A stretch of DNA of 64,000 nucleotides, taken from a virus. Location: the IMG/VR virus record IMGVR_UViG_3300042691_019112, positions 1 through 64,000 of that record; one strand, written 5' to 3'. The notes under the pieces are model-generated. The model did not search any database. It had not been told where the DNA came from and saw nothing but the letters and a program-made list of their open reading frames with translations. The translations under genes were made by a program, and so were the position numbers. Position 1 is the stretch's first letter. Every line of letters starts with the position of its first letter. Of this stretch, positions 7,852-15,500 are shown one piece after another.

Positions 7852-8046
7852 ATGACACAGAAGCAAAAAGCGGACATTTCCGCATTAAACCTGATTGTTT
7901 CAAGATTAGAGGAAATAGACGAATTATTAGCGGGAATTTCCGACTTGTCGGAAGAAAGCAAATTGAAGCTAATAGCCTGTTTGTCACCTTTGGCAGAAGC
8001 TAAAGAAGCCATATTAGAAGTAGTAAACAACGAAACGCAAAACTAA
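7852..8046 (+). CDS. Hypothetical helical protein, 64 aa
   Basis: Acidic, Leu-rich and probably coiled-coil throughout (ALNLIVSRLEEIDELLAG). Seven bases separate it from the next gene. No family recognised. Confidence 0.6.
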   Translation: MTQKQKADISALNLIVSRLEEIDELLAGISDLSEESKLKLIACLSPLAEAKEAILEVVNNETQN

Positions 8047-8053
8047 CCACATC

Positions 8054-8434
8054 ATGAAAAACGCAACACGCGCACAAATCGCACAAATCAAAAAACTGAA
8101 CCCTTGGAGCTTGGAGAACCTGAAAAACCGTAAAAAGGTAGGTTCTATTCCTGCTCCTGAATTTGCCAACATCATGAGGAAAAAAACCGTTAGAAGCATG
8201 AACAAGAAAACGGGCAACCCAACCACAAACACGGGTAAACTCTTCCCGCTTCTTGCTCAATCGTTAGCGGCTAAAGGTACACCATACTTTAAGGTGCTGA
8301 TTGAAGGAAAGACGGGCATCTATTACGCTTCTCCCGTGTTCGGGCATGATGATTATAATAAAGCGCGCGTTTTCGACAAGAACGCAAAAACGCTTAAACT
8401 CATGCGGCTATTTAACGCCATCGTAACACGATAA
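8054..8434 (+). CDS. Basic hypothetical protein, 126 aa
   Basis: Strongly basic N-terminal half (KNATRAQIAQIKKLN, then KNRKKVGS and MRKKTVRSMNKKTG) and a beta-rich C-terminal half (FKVLIEGKTGIYYASPVFG). The charge suggests nucleic-acid contact; no family recognised. Confidence 0.6.
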   Translation: MKNATRAQIAQIKKLNPWSLENLKNRKKVGSIPAPEFANIMRKKTVRSMNKKTGNPTTNTGKLFPLLAQSLAAKGTPYFKVLIEGKTGIYYASPVFGHDDYNKARVFDKNAKTLKLMRLFNAIVTR

Positions 8435-8447
8435 ACTAAAAAAGATC

Positions 8448-8648
8448 ATGACAAAGTCAAATCAAAACCCGTTAATTACTATTCATTCAGTTTTAGCATT
8501 AAAAAAAAGAGAATATTCTATTGTTGTGGCCAACATACCCAACACGGATGAGAATTTAGAGAAAATCTCCAAACAATATCCAAAAGAAGACTTCTTTTTA
8601 GAATTTCACTTCACACGAAAAGACATGCGTTGGGTAATACCTTACTAA
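8448..8648 (+). CDS. Hypothetical protein, 66 aa
   Basis: Small alpha/beta protein ending FTRKDMRWVIPY. No family recognised. It is the last gene before the terminator at 8668. Confidence 0.55.
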   Translation: MTKSNQNPLITIHSVLALKKREYSIVVANIPNTDENLEKISKQYPKEDFFLEFHFTRKDMRWVIPY

Positions 8649-8667
8649 CACGAATAATCACCATTTA

Positions 8668-8695
8668 AGCCTCTGATATTTCAGGGGCTTTTTTT
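8668..8695 (+). terminator. Intrinsic terminator
   Basis: AGCCTCTGA pairs with TCAGGGGCT (one G-T pair) around TATT and is followed by a run of T. Confidence 0.85.
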
Positions 8696-8758
8696 ATGCC
8701 CTTTGGGTACTGATACCTACCTTACTGCTTATCGTTCAACCTTGCGCCTAATTTGCGC

Positions 8759-9220
8759 CTAAATCGTGAAGTATTGGCGCGTGTATTTCGTCCGCTTTAC
8801 CCGCTTTCTACCTTGCGGCTTTAGATGCCTCTTTTCTGCTTTCTGCTTCGCTTCTCGCCCTTCCATCGTCTCCTTTATCGCTGTGTTTGCTTGCGTTCGG
8901 TGTGGTGGTTTATTGTGGCTTATTAGCGGCTTCCCTGCTTCCTTGATTTGCCTTAGTGTGCGCTTGCTTGCCTTATTTATTCCCTTACTTGCCTTGCGTA
9001 CTGGTGAGGCTTTTTTATCGAGGAATGGCCCGTTTGCTTTTCCGGTTAAGATGATCCGAACAGGTGCGGCTATGTAGTCTAATCGGCCTTTGTATGCTGC
9101 TTTGTATATCCAGGCTTCCGATATGCCTTCTTTGTAGGTGTTTATGTAGTGCAGCCTGAATTGTGCCACCGTGAGTATAGGGAGGTTTAGTAGGCGTGCA
9201 GACTTTTCATCTAAGAGCAT
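8759..9220 (-). CDS. Basic DNA-binding-like protein, 153 aa
   Basis: Residues about 15-60 (LTVAQFRLHYINTYKEGISE, then WIYKAAYKGRLDYI) look like an excisionase/MerR-type helix-turn-helix: a helix pair followed by the K-x-G-L-x-Y-I wing. The C-terminal 90 residues are very rich in Lys and Arg. A regulator or nucleoid-type role is inferred. It is a single minus-strand gene between two plus-strand operons, with a TACCTTTG box 5 nt before its ATG. Confidence 0.65.
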   Translation of the reverse strand: MLLDEKSARLLNLPILTVAQFRLHYINTYKEGISEAWIYKAAYKGRLDYIAAPVRIILTGKANGPFLDKKASPVRKASKGINKASKRTLRQIKEAGKPLISHNKPPHRTQANTAIKETMEGREAKQKAEKRHLKPQGRKRVKRTKYTRQYFTI

Positions 9221-9225
9221 GATTA

Positions 9226-9233
9226 CAAAGGTA
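9226..9233 (-). promoter_or_regulatory. TAnnTTTG promoter-like box (TACCTTTG)
   Basis: Minus-strand TACCTTTG 5 nt before the ATG at 9220. Confidence 0.55.
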
Positions 9234-9321
9234 TGGGGTGTTAAAGAATGTTATTGTATGCGTGCATATTTTGCAGATATAGGGCAAATATGGAGATTTG
9301 GTCAACGCAAAACACGAAGCT

Positions 9322-9546
9322 ATGAACGCACAAACCTTTGCTTCATTAGAAGCAGAAAAGCAAGAACTTATAAAAAAGTTCGACATTCTGAAAGCTAAAT
9401 TTCAGAAGAAGTATTCATCCGTAAATATCGAAAGTCCTGTTAGTGACGAGGAGAAAGCCGACAAAGAAGAGCTTAATAAGATTGCTTCTCGGATGAACCA
9501 GATTGTCATTCAAAAGAGAATGATGCTTAAAGTATCTACACTATGA
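9322..9546 (+). CDS. Coiled-coil hypothetical protein, 74 aa
   Basis: Begins MNAQTFASLEAEKQELIKKF and shows heptad-like Leu/Ile spacing over most of its length. A TTG further upstream is in frame, but the ATG at 9322 is more credible. Overlaps the next gene by 4 nt (ATGA). Confidence 0.55.
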   Translation: MNAQTFASLEAEKQELIKKFDILKAKFQKKYSSVNIESPVSDEEKADKEELNKIASRMNQIVIQKRMMLKVSTL

Positions 9547-9740
9547 CCGTTAACAACACCATAGCAGACCTGCTGTCTGAAATAGATAGTAGGCTTGCAG
9601 ATATGGCACACGCCCTGCAAAGGGAGCTAGGTAAGGACGTAGATGTTCGAGATGGGTATCTCGTTCACCTTATCACCTTGGAGCAGAATAAGCTCAACAC
9701 CACACGCCACAAAATCAAAACCATACTTAAAGGAGAATAA
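9543..9740 (+). CDS. Hypothetical protein, 65 aa
   Basis: Small helical protein coupled by ATGA overlap to the gene before it and followed 1 nt later by the next ATG. An AGGAG for that next gene lies in its last codons. No family recognised. Confidence 0.55.
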   Translation: MTVNNTIADLLSEIDSRLADMAHALQRELGKDVDVRDGYLVHLITLEQNKLNTTRHKIKTILKGE

Positions 9741-9741
9741 C

Positions 9742-10170
9742 ATGGAAAAGGTAACAATCACACTGGAGTTAACCCACGACGAGGTTAAATATGTTCTTGA
9801 TAGCTTAAAGAAGCGAAAGGAGGTAGTCGAAAGAATAGAGTTGAGGCAAAAGCAATCACAGTCTGAACCTCGAAAAGATAAGCATGGTAACACTATGATA
9901 CCGTGTAATTCAGATTTAATATGGCCGGAAAACGCCCTATTTGATTTGAACGGCAACGCGGTATTGCCTGACCCACAACCATTTCAACTTGAGTACGGGA
10001 AAAGGTATAAAGCGAGCAACGGAAAAATATATGGCCCTTTGGTAGAAAACAAAGGAGCAAACAGCAAAACTCATCCTTTCAAAGCTAATCATTTAACATG
10101 GAAGCCTGATGGCATATGGGGTGTTGGCACACAAACAGATGAACTCGACCTAATCGAAGAAGTAATATGA
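9742..10170 (+). CDS. Protein with one dispersed GxxY...DLIEE module, 142 aa
   Basis: An N-terminal helical part (VTITLELTHDEVKYVLDSL) is followed from about residue 80 by a 60-residue module: FQLEYGKRYKASNGKIYGPL, HPF, LTWKPDGIWG and finally DELDLIEEV. The same module occurs at 11715, 17217 and twice in 18873-19550. Start chosen at 9742 because AGGAG lies just upstream and longer frames run over the preceding gene. Function unknown; a beta-strand-rich interaction module is my guess. Confidence 0.7.
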   Translation: MEKVTITLELTHDEVKYVLDSLKKRKEVVERIELRQKQSQSEPRKDKHGNTMIPCNSDLIWPENALFDLNGNAVLPDPQPFQLEYGKRYKASNGKIYGPLVENKGANSKTHPFKANHLTWKPDGIWGVGTQTDELDLIEEVI

Positions 10171-10436
10171 ACCGCTTTCTACTCACCCTGCTGACCATCT
10201 TCGCACCTTACAAGGTGACGAACATTCATAACGAAAGCACGGCCAAGACCTTCCTCGAAGGGGAGTGCTTCGGCTATCGCCTATGCTTCCGCTCTCCCTC
10301 GTTATACGGAGTGCGAATGTGGATAGTACGAAAGTGCTGCCACCTCATGTTCCCACAAGCTACCATCAAGTCTATCCATTGGCCTGACGACAAGATGTGC
10401 TACATACTCACCGACAAATACTACCACCTGCCATGA
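10167..10436 (+). CDS. Hypothetical protein, 89 aa
   Basis: Starts in a 4-nt overlap with the gene before it and ends in a 4-nt overlap with the next. Beta-rich, aromatic and Cys-containing, with a hydrophobic N-terminus (FLLTLLTIFAPY). No family recognised. Confidence 0.6.
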   Translation: MNRFLLTLLTIFAPYKVTNIHNESTAKTFLEGECFGYRLCFRSPSLYGVRMWIVRKCCHLMFPQATIKSIHWPDDKMCYILTDKYYHLP

Positions 10437-10978
10437 GGTTAGTAAACAGATGCGGCCTACATATCCGCTACGAAACGCTGCAAGACCCCTCTGGGCTTAC
10501 ATGGCTTTTCACCTACTACACCGACACCACCTCTGATTCTGGACGATGGAATGCCCGCGTAACTTACCCATGTGGCAAGGCTAAGAAGTACACCACCGTG
10601 CCTTATGTCAATATCAAGCTAATGATATGGTCGATTACTAAGGTGGGATGCGTTAGCTACAAAGAGGTTAACAACTACTGTATCCTCGATGCCGTGGTAA
10701 GGAATACCGAGAAGCTGACGTATAAGGAGTTTCGTGCGCAGTATGAGTGCAGTCCTACCTTTGCCCTGAATGTCTTTAGAGAGATAGAGAGATGCAGGAA
10801 GAGGGAAGGAATAACGGGGGAGATGCCGGAATCTTTAGGTTCCACGTTATCCCTATTAACGATACGCATAAACACATTATGTCGCGCAACTGCGAATGCC
10901 AACCGCACGTCGTTATTGATGAAGAGAATGCGTTTATCTGCATCAGCCACCACTCATGGGATGGGAGAGAGGCGTTAG
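10433..10978 (+). CDS. Hypothetical protein, 181 aa, tail overlapped by next gene
   Basis: Begins MRLVNRCGLHIRYET. The first 120-130 residues look like an ordinary protein. The last 60 codons are low-complexity (Thr, Arg, Asn, Ser) and lie over the conserved gene at 10792 in another frame. Either a real 187-nt overlap, or a frameshift has extended the original reading frame. No family recognised. Confidence 0.5.
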   Translation: MRLVNRCGLHIRYETLQDPSGLTWLFTYYTDTTSDSGRWNARVTYPCGKAKKYTTVPYVNIKLMIWSITKVGCVSYKEVNNYCILDAVVRNTEKLTYKEFRAQYECSPTFALNVFREIERCRKREGITGEMPESLGSTLSLLTIRINTLCRATANANRTSLLMKRMRLSASATTHGMGERR

Positions 10979-11046
10979 AGGAGCTGTCGGTATGTTGTAG
11001 CGGTATAACCTTCGACTACGAAGGATGGATAACAATTGAATACTAA
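10792..11046 (+). CDS. Phage protein of the HVIPINDxxxH / HxSWDGRE family, 84 aa
   Basis: FHVIPINDTHKHIMSRNCEC and CISHHSWDGREALEEL match a small protein widely seen in phages, with paired Cys and His that may bind metal. Function unknown to me. The conserved HVIPIND lies upstream of any later ATG, so the start must be at or near 10792, inside the previous gene's frame. Confidence 0.75.
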   Translation: MQEEGRNNGGDAGIFRFHVIPINDTHKHIMSRNCECQPHVVIDEENAFICISHHSWDGREALEELSVCCSGITFDYEGWITIEY

Positions 11047-11062
11047 ACCCAAAACCAATAAT

Positions 11063-11248
11063 ATGAATACATTGAATGACACTTTGAGAGTGTTGGACGC
11101 TATGTCTAAGGATGTGGCAAGTGCTTTACAAGGGAATCAGGCTGCCCGCCTTCGCTTTGGTAAGCATGAGAGAGAGTTAAGGGCTTTGTGTAAGGAGGTA
11201 CACAAGCAGTCTAAGTTAATCGCCTCCGTAAAAAAGAAAACCAAGTAA
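11063..11248 (+). CDS. Hc1/histone H1-like small basic protein
   Basis: 61 aa. The pattern GNQAARLRFGKHEREL followed by KEVHKQSK and a KKKTK tail matches the short Bacteroidota relatives of chlamydial histone-like Hc1 (GNKAAGTRARKASLELEK type). Such proteins bind DNA without sequence preference. The ATG at 11063 is preferred over a TTG at 11036 that lies within the preceding gene's end. Confidence 0.6.
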   Translation: MNTLNDTLRVLDAMSKDVASALQGNQAARLRFGKHERELRALCKEVHKQSKLIASVKKKTK

Positions 11249-11261
11249 ACCCAATAAGACA

Positions 11262-11465
11262 ATGGAAAAGTTAGCAGCCCTTTTGGGCATGGCCACCGCG
11301 TTAGGTGGTAATCAATCAGAAGTTGTAGCCCAAGACCCAATGCTTTATGAGGCAAGCAAGGCTTCGTTCCACGGAGTGCAGTTTTCGGGCGACCCACGGA
11401 AAGCCGCACGTAACCACCACCGCAGAATGAAGGCATCCGGCAGACATAACTGGAGGAAGGCGTAA
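11262..11465 (+). CDS. Hypothetical protein, 67 aa
   Basis: Begins MEKLAALLGMATALGG and ends in a basic HHRRMKASGRHNWRKA segment. Its stop overlaps the next ATG (TAATG). No family recognised. Confidence 0.55.
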   Translation: MEKLAALLGMATALGGNQSEVVAQDPMLYEASKASFHGVQFSGDPRKAARNHHRRMKASGRHNWRKA

Positions 11466-11713
11466 TGAAACTGGAAAACCTTGAGAGGGCGAAAGAGCTA
11501 GTTCTTACCCTTGTTGTTTGTGAGAATGTGCTGAAAGATGCCAAAGACAAAACCCTTGAATTAAAAAAAATGGAGCTTACATACGACAACGGTATTGATA
11601 TTGTGCAGAATACGGTAAGAAACAAGCGCATTTTGAGCAAACTGCACGAGCTGTATGTGATTGAACTGGAGCACGAAATCGCTGAACTTAAAGCTGAACT
11701 TGAAACGCTGTAA
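11465..11713 (+). CDS. Coiled-coil hypothetical protein, 82 aa
   Basis: Leu/Glu/Lys-rich, predicted to be almost wholly helical with heptads; ends AELKAELETL. Coupled to the previous gene by TAATG and 1 nt from the next start. No family recognised. Confidence 0.6.
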   Translation: MKLENLERAKELVLTLVVCENVLKDAKDKTLELKKMELTYDNGIDIVQNTVRNKRILSKLHELYVIELEHEIAELKAELETL

Positions 11714-11714
11714 C

Positions 11715-12077
11715 ATGGAAAAGAATTTCACAGAACTGCACGTAGGCGGAGTGTATTTGAGGAGGGATGGGAGGGTTGATTGGATTGATATTAAAGACGA
11801 TGGAAATCGTGATTATCCTTTCAAGCCTAAAGGAGGCTACACGTATTCACCAAACGGAATTTTTATAAAAAGTCAAGAACACGATTACGACCTCGTTCAA
11901 CACCTATGCGACATCGAAGACCTCAAACGCCTTCCCGAAATCATGGCCGAAAATGAACGGCTGAAAGCGGAGATGCAGAAAAATGCAGCAGATGGGCAAT
12001 CCTACATGGAAGAATGTCATAATGAAATTATCAAGCTGAAAGCGGAAATAGAGCAACTTAAAGCAGAAAAGCCATGA
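11715..12077 (+). CDS. Protein with dispersed GxxY...DL module plus coiled coil, 120 aa
   Basis: Residues about 5-65 carry a divergent copy of the dispersed module (LHVGGVYLRRDGRVDWIDIK, YPF, YTYSPNGIF, HDYDLVQHL). The C-terminal half is a coiled coil (ENERLKAEMQKNA, EIEQLKAEKP). The ATG at 11715 is chosen over an upstream TTG lying in the previous gene. Confidence 0.65.
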   Translation: MEKNFTELHVGGVYLRRDGRVDWIDIKDDGNRDYPFKPKGGYTYSPNGIFIKSQEHDYDLVQHLCDIEDLKRLPEIMAENERLKAEMQKNAADGQSYMEECHNEIIKLKAEIEQLKAEKP

Positions 12078-12226
12078 AATACGCTATTGCTTTTGTTCTA
12101 TGTTACCTCTTTTTCGCTTTTATTTTATGGGAAGTAAACCCATCTAATTGGAGCGAACAAGCAAGAGTGGGTTGCGTAATGTCTTTTTTTACGCTCATGC
12201 TTTTAATTGAACTTAAACCAAAATAA
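12074..12226 (+). CDS. Small two-helix membrane protein, 50 aa
   Basis: The ATG overlaps the previous stop by 4 nt and the stop overlaps the next ATG (TAATG), which strongly supports it as an operon gene despite its size. Two hydrophobic segments (IAFVLCYLFFAFILW and VMSFFTLMLLIEL) flank a polar loop. Holin-like size, but it is remote from the lysis cassette. Confidence 0.6.
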   Translation: MKYAIAFVLCYLFFAFILWEVNPSNWSEQARVGCVMSFFTLMLLIELKPK

Positions 12227-12477
12227 TGAACCGCCACGGCTCACAAGCGCACAAGCTACGTCACCTCATAACAAGGGGTGGCGTAGTATCCGCAGCATCA
12301 GCCAAAGCCCTCGGAATACCCAACATCTGGGCGAGGCTCAAAGAAATCAAAGACACCGACATAGCCGTAGCTGTCGTCACCCAACACGACCGCAAACCCA
12401 TCAAGCTGTACGCAGCACCCAAAACCTTCGACAAACTAAACCTAACCCACAAGCCCTATGTTACAAGAAGTCGTTAG
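12226..12477 (+). CDS. Small helix-turn-helix protein, 83 aa
   Basis: Residues 16-45 (ITRGGVVSAASAKALGIPNI followed by WARLKEIKD) match the winged-helix pattern of small phage proteins: G-x-V-S, Ala-rich helix, then N-x-x-A-R-L-K recognition helix. C-terminal wing-like strands follow. Probably DNA-binding; target unknown. Last gene of the operon, followed by a terminator. Confidence 0.65.
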   Translation: MNRHGSQAHKLRHLITRGGVVSAASAKALGIPNIWARLKEIKDTDIAVAVVTQHDRKPIKLYAAPKTFDKLNLTHKPYVTRSR

Positions 12478-12494
12478 CATAGGCAACTCAAGCG

Positions 12495-12526
12495 AAAGCC
12501 TCCTACTTAGGGGGCTTTTTCTTTTT
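12495..12526 (+). terminator. Intrinsic terminator
   Basis: A 9-bp stem (AAAGCCTCC with GGGGGCTTT, one G-T pair) around TACTTA is followed by a T-rich tract. It overlaps the 3' end of the convergent gene, whose codons there spell KKKKPPK. Confidence 0.8.
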
Positions 12527-12943
12527 GAACTTCTCCACAAAGCCGTTATACTTCGTAGCCTTCTCCCCATAAGGAATCTTATTGCTGTCAACACCGTTAC
12601 GCAGCACTCCCGTATCCCCCATAGCCAACTGCTTCAAGCTATGTAACCCCTCCATCTTCTCCGACTTAACACCAAGCCTGATAACCTCAACATTATGCGT
12701 ATGGTTGATAGTCTGGTCTATCCTCTCCGACACAAGCAAGTTAACCCACGCCTGACCTCGCGTATCAATAAACAAATCCTTCTCCTCTAAGTCGTCCAAA
12801 CAAACCCTGATAAGTATCTTATCAAAGGGAGCTACGCGCCTATTACCATACCCCACAAACTTGCGCACCACGCCATTACGGACGTACTGCTGCCTGTGCT
12901 GCCCATCCCTAAAGGCTTCCTGTCTCTCCTGCTCCTTGTCCAT
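12503..12943 (-). CDS. Hypothetical protein, 146 aa
   Basis: Starts MDKEQERQEAFRDGQHRQQY; the middle is beta-rich (FDKILIRVCLDDLEEKDLFI) and the tail is a Lys/Pro run produced by the terminator sequence. The ATG at 12943 gives a 35-nt overlap with the gene upstream. No family recognised; it ends the DUF1064/OB-fold operon. Confidence 0.6.
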   Translation of the reverse strand: MDKEQERQEAFRDGQHRQQYVRNGVVRKFVGYGNRRVAPFDKILIRVCLDDLEEKDLFIDTRGQAWVNLLVSERIDQTINHTHNVEVIRLGVKSEKMEGLHSLKQLAMGDTGVLRNGVDSNKIPYGEKATKYNGFVEKFKKKKPPK

Positions 12944-13385
12944 ATACTTCGTCTTGTTTACGCATGAATCTATTCTGCTTATACGTCCGCTTGAACTTCT
13001 GGCCAAACTTCGTCTTAGCTGTAATAAAGTTTAAGTCCGCTTGAGCCTGTCCATCTATGAGTGTGAGCTTATCCAAAGTCACAACCTTGTTGATGTTATG
13101 AGCCAACACATACGTTTGTAGTATCTTCTGGCCATCCTTCTCCGCGTAGTAGCTTTCCAACTCCCCATATATAGTCACCATATCCCCTTCTTTTATCGTC
13201 GTCTGTAACGCCTCTGCAACCACGTTGTAGGCTTTTACATTGAAGTCAACAGGGATATAGTCCAACCCTCCCTTACCATCCTTCACCGCCTTTAGCTGTC
13301 TTATAGTCCCCCAAAACATGAGGCCATATCGTATCTCTTTGGTACGCTTCGTTATCAGCGCACCAGTTATTACTAAGACATTCAT
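12909..13385 (-). CDS. OB-fold, SSB-like protein, 158 aa
   Basis: MNVLVITGALITKRTKEIRY, then VKAYNVVAEALQTTIKEGDM and VTIYGELESYYAEKDGQKIL, follow the beta-strand order of a single-stranded DNA-binding OB fold (strand, loop, V-x-A-x-x-x-A, K-G-D-x-V, strand, K-D-G-x). It lacks the acidic DDDLPF-type tail seen at 16609. The start at 13385 gives an ATGA overlap with the DUF1064 gene. A role in recombination or replication is inferred. Confidence 0.6.
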   Translation of the reverse strand: MNVLVITGALITKRTKEIRYGLMFWGTIRQLKAVKDGKGGLDYIPVDFNVKAYNVVAEALQTTIKEGDMVTIYGELESYYAEKDGQKILQTYVLAHNINKVVTLDKLTLIDGQAQADLNFITAKTKFGQKFKRTYKQNRFMRKQDEVYGQGAGETGSL

Positions 13386-13825
13386 TTGGCCTTCTTTAGT
13401 TTCTTGCGTGGAATGCCTTGTATCAGGTCGAGAACCAACCCTATATCGGTAGCCTTGCGAGGCATATAAAAGCAAGAGCCTGAGCGATGGGTGAGTAGGT
13501 AGTGCTTGAACAACCGGATACGGATAGACGCATCTTTGGTGAGCATACCTTTGGTTTCGATGTAGTGGCTGCCTATACGAAAGTCGTAGGTGTAGCTGAT
13601 GCCATCGACGACGTGTTTAGATCCGCGCAAGGTCTTGCCAAACTCAAAGGACTGGAGTAACACTACTGTTTCGGGTTTCACCTCCACGGGAAGCCCTCGC
13701 AGGAGAGCTTGCTTGTAGAAGTCCGCTTCGAGGCCGCTATCGAACTCTATGCCGTTGTATATGACTTTCTTGGCGTTGGAGTGACTTTTGCCTTTGGCTT
13801 TGAATGTTTTGCGTTTAAATGGCAT
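13382..13825 (-). CDS. DUF1064 PD-(D/E)XK nuclease-like protein
   Basis: NAKKVIYNGIEFDSGLEADF at the N-terminus and YTYDFRIGSHYIETKG in the middle are typical of DUF1064, a phage family with a restriction-endonuclease-like fold. The E in the first segment plus D and E-x-K (ETK) form the expected active site. Such proteins are thought to resolve or trim DNA junctions; the exact substrate is not known. It leads a three-gene minus operon, with a promoter-like box 16 nt upstream. Confidence 0.85.
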   Translation of the reverse strand: MPFKRKTFKAKGKSHSNAKKVIYNGIEFDSGLEADFYKQALLRGLPVEVKPETVVLLQSFEFGKTLRGSKHVVDGISYTYDFRIGSHYIETKGMLTKDASIRIRLFKHYLLTHRSGSCFYMPRKATDIGLVLDLIQGIPRKKLKKAK

Positions 13826-13849
13826 ACCTTTGTCGTGTAAACAAAGATA
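13825..13849. promoter_or_regulatory. Divergent promoter pair
   Basis: Plus-strand TACCTTTG (13825-13832) and minus-strand TATCTTTG (13849-13842) lie head to head, forming an inverted repeat between the DUF1064 gene and the plus-strand gene at 13853. Both match TAnnTTTG; the plus box also has a TTG 22 nt upstream. Confidence 0.6.
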
Positions 13850-13852
13850 GCG

Positions 13853-14116
13853 ATGGCAATTTTATTCGTTGACAATACAACTTTTGTGACTGTTGTAGAA
13901 GATAGCACCACCCCTGATACCCCTATTTACTCTTACCCTAAGAATGGCGTGACTATGAAGGTCGCCAACACTACCGATGGGTATATCCAGATTGTGAGTA
14001 ACGACAACCGGATATGGGGTTTCAGAAGGAGTGAGCTTGCGGTGTCGCAGCAGGGAGCGGACTTGCTTGCTTGCGTTAATGGCTTGATGACGCTAAGCTG
14101 TACTTCGCAGGCATAA
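13853..14116 (+). CDS. Hypothetical protein, 87 aa
   Basis: Beta-rich small protein (MAILFVDNTTFVTVVEDSTT at the N-terminus). It is a single plus-strand gene between minus-strand operons, with a TACCTTTG box upstream. No family recognised. Confidence 0.65.
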   Translation: MAILFVDNTTFVTVVEDSTTPDTPIYSYPKNGVTMKVANTTDGYIQIVSNDNRIWGFRRSELAVSQQGADLLACVNGLMTLSCTSQA

Positions 14117-14197
14117 AAAGCCAAAGGGCTGACATTTCTGCCAACCCTTGGACGACGCAGGAGCCACAAGCACCCGCGACAAAGGTATGCTGTGCGC

Positions 14198-14515
14198 TTA
14201 TAGCTTGGAGATTATTTGCTTATAAAGTTGTGGGTTTCCCACTTCCATATCTTCCACTCTTTTGAGAGAGTTTATAACTGTTGAATGGTCGCAGCCAAGG
14301 ATTGAAGCGGTGATACTTTTGCTTTTTGTTCGATTAAAGAGGAAGCACCTTAGCACGTGCTTTGCTTGTGATATGGGTGTATGCCTCGACTTGCTTAATA
14401 CCTCTTCGGGTGTTAGATGGGAGAAATGAGGTATAGAAAGCACCTTCCATATTGCTTGGTTGAGTATGCTTTCGTTTGATTCTACGTTTAATCCAGGGTA
14501 GCTGTAAGGTGTCAT
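14198..14515 (-). CDS. Free-standing DnaA domain IV-like DNA-binding protein
   Basis: The C-terminal half (TPISQAKHVLRCFLF, then SITASILGCDHSTVINSLKR, residues about 46-86) matches DnaA domain IV, where the DHSTV helix reads the DnaA box. The AAA+ ATPase domains are absent; the whole protein is 105 aa. It may recognise a phage origin, recruit or block host DnaA, or act as a regulator. Coupled to the upstream gene by an ATGA overlap. Confidence 0.8.
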   Translation of the reverse strand: MTPYSYPGLNVESNESILNQAIWKVLSIPHFSHLTPEEVLSKSRHTPISQAKHVLRCFLFNRTKSKSITASILGCDHSTVINSLKRVEDMEVGNPQLYKQIISKL

Positions 14516-14895
14516 GGCCTAATGTCTAAGTTATCGTGAATGCGTGTGACGCTTTTTATGTAGTCACGAGGTATCCACCTACTTGAGGTGACATGGTAAG
14601 AATCATTGAACAAGTAGCATTCGTGTACCGTTTCCTGCCCGTTATGTAAACAGGTTACGCGGTACTGGTTCTTGGGGTTGAATCTTGCGTAAAAGTGCCG
14701 ACATTGCTCATTTTCGAGGGTAAAACCGTGGCATTTCTGCACGTGTTCAAAGAACTGCTTTCGCTCATTTTCGGTCATGGCGTGGTAATGCTCATCTGAA
14801 AAGCTATCGAAGCAAGCAGAACGGGCTATCGGGCGAGGTGGTATAACCGCTTCGGCCAACCACATTAGGTCGAAAAAGTCTATTTTGAAGCTCAT
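14512..14895 (-). CDS. Conserved-type phage protein, 127 aa
   Basis: Contains LAEAVIPPRPIARSACFDSF and HYHAMTENERKQFFEHVQ, a pattern I associate with uncharacterised Bacteroidota phage proteins. It has Cys and His that could bind metal. Overlaps both neighbours by 4 nt. No function assigned. Confidence 0.65.
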   Translation of the reverse strand: MSFKIDFFDLMWLAEAVIPPRPIARSACFDSFSDEHYHAMTENERKQFFEHVQKCHGFTLENEQCRHFYARFNPKNQYRVTCLHNGQETVHECYLFNDSYHVTSSRWIPRDYIKSVTRIHDNLDIRP

Positions 14896-15500
14896 AACTC
14901 TATTGTTTTACATTCCGTAACAGGGTAAAAAATCGGCATGATAACCAAAGTATAAACCCCGCACTTGAAAATAGTCTGTCTTGTATCTACAGGCAAATAC
15001 ACAAGGGTTGCTTTTTCGCCTACAAACTCCTCAAGGTCTTTAAGTTTAAGAAAGTACTTTGAATTAAAAAACAGGCCATTGTATTTAACATTAAACAACT
15101 TAGGTACTTTTTTTTCCGTTCGCTTTTCAAAACTTCCATCGCCTTTACAAATAGGACATTTGTCTTCTATTCCGTAAATTCTTTGCGTTTTAGTTGAAAA
15201 ATACTCATATTCAACTTGGCCGAAGCCGTCGCATTCATCGCACTCTTCATCTATAACCTCGTCAACAAGTGGAATACTATCCAACTTTAACCAGTCGATA
15301 TTTGTAGGCTCATTGCAGCTTGTTTCGAGAATGATGGAAGCGTGACTTTCCTTTCCCTCTAGAGCTTGGATGTTAACATCTTCGTTTTTAGCGGCTATTA
15401 AAACATAGGCATCGGTGGCGTATGTGTAACCGTTGGCCGTTAGCGGTGTTTCAAAAAAGCATACACCGCAAAATGATTGAAAAAACTCTTGTTGTGTCAT
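14892..15500 (-). CDS. DnaJ-type zinc-finger protein, 202 aa
   Basis: Two CxxCxGxG-like knuckles, CDECDGFGQ and CPICKGDGS, in the middle form the zinc site typical of DnaJ-like cysteine-rich domains. The flanks are unlike DnaJ (no J domain). The role could be protein or nucleic-acid binding. It sits in the operon that ends with the DnaA-domain gene. The region is AT-richer than its neighbours. Confidence 0.75.
   Translation of the reverse strand: MTQQEFFQSFCGVCFFETPLTANGYTYATDAYVLIAAKNEDVNIQALEGKESHASIILETSCNEPTNIDWLKLDSIPLVDEVIDEECDECDGFGQVEYEYFSTKTQRIYGIEDKCPICKGDGSFEKRTEKKVPKLFNVKYNGLFFNSKYFLKLKDLEEFVGEKATLVYLPVDTRQTIFKCGVYTLVIMPIFYPVTECKTIEL

Noticed and set aside
12458-12646. 62-codon plus ORF crossing the terminator at 12495
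   Set aside because: Runs through an intrinsic terminator and over the convergent gene; only the start region is plausible.
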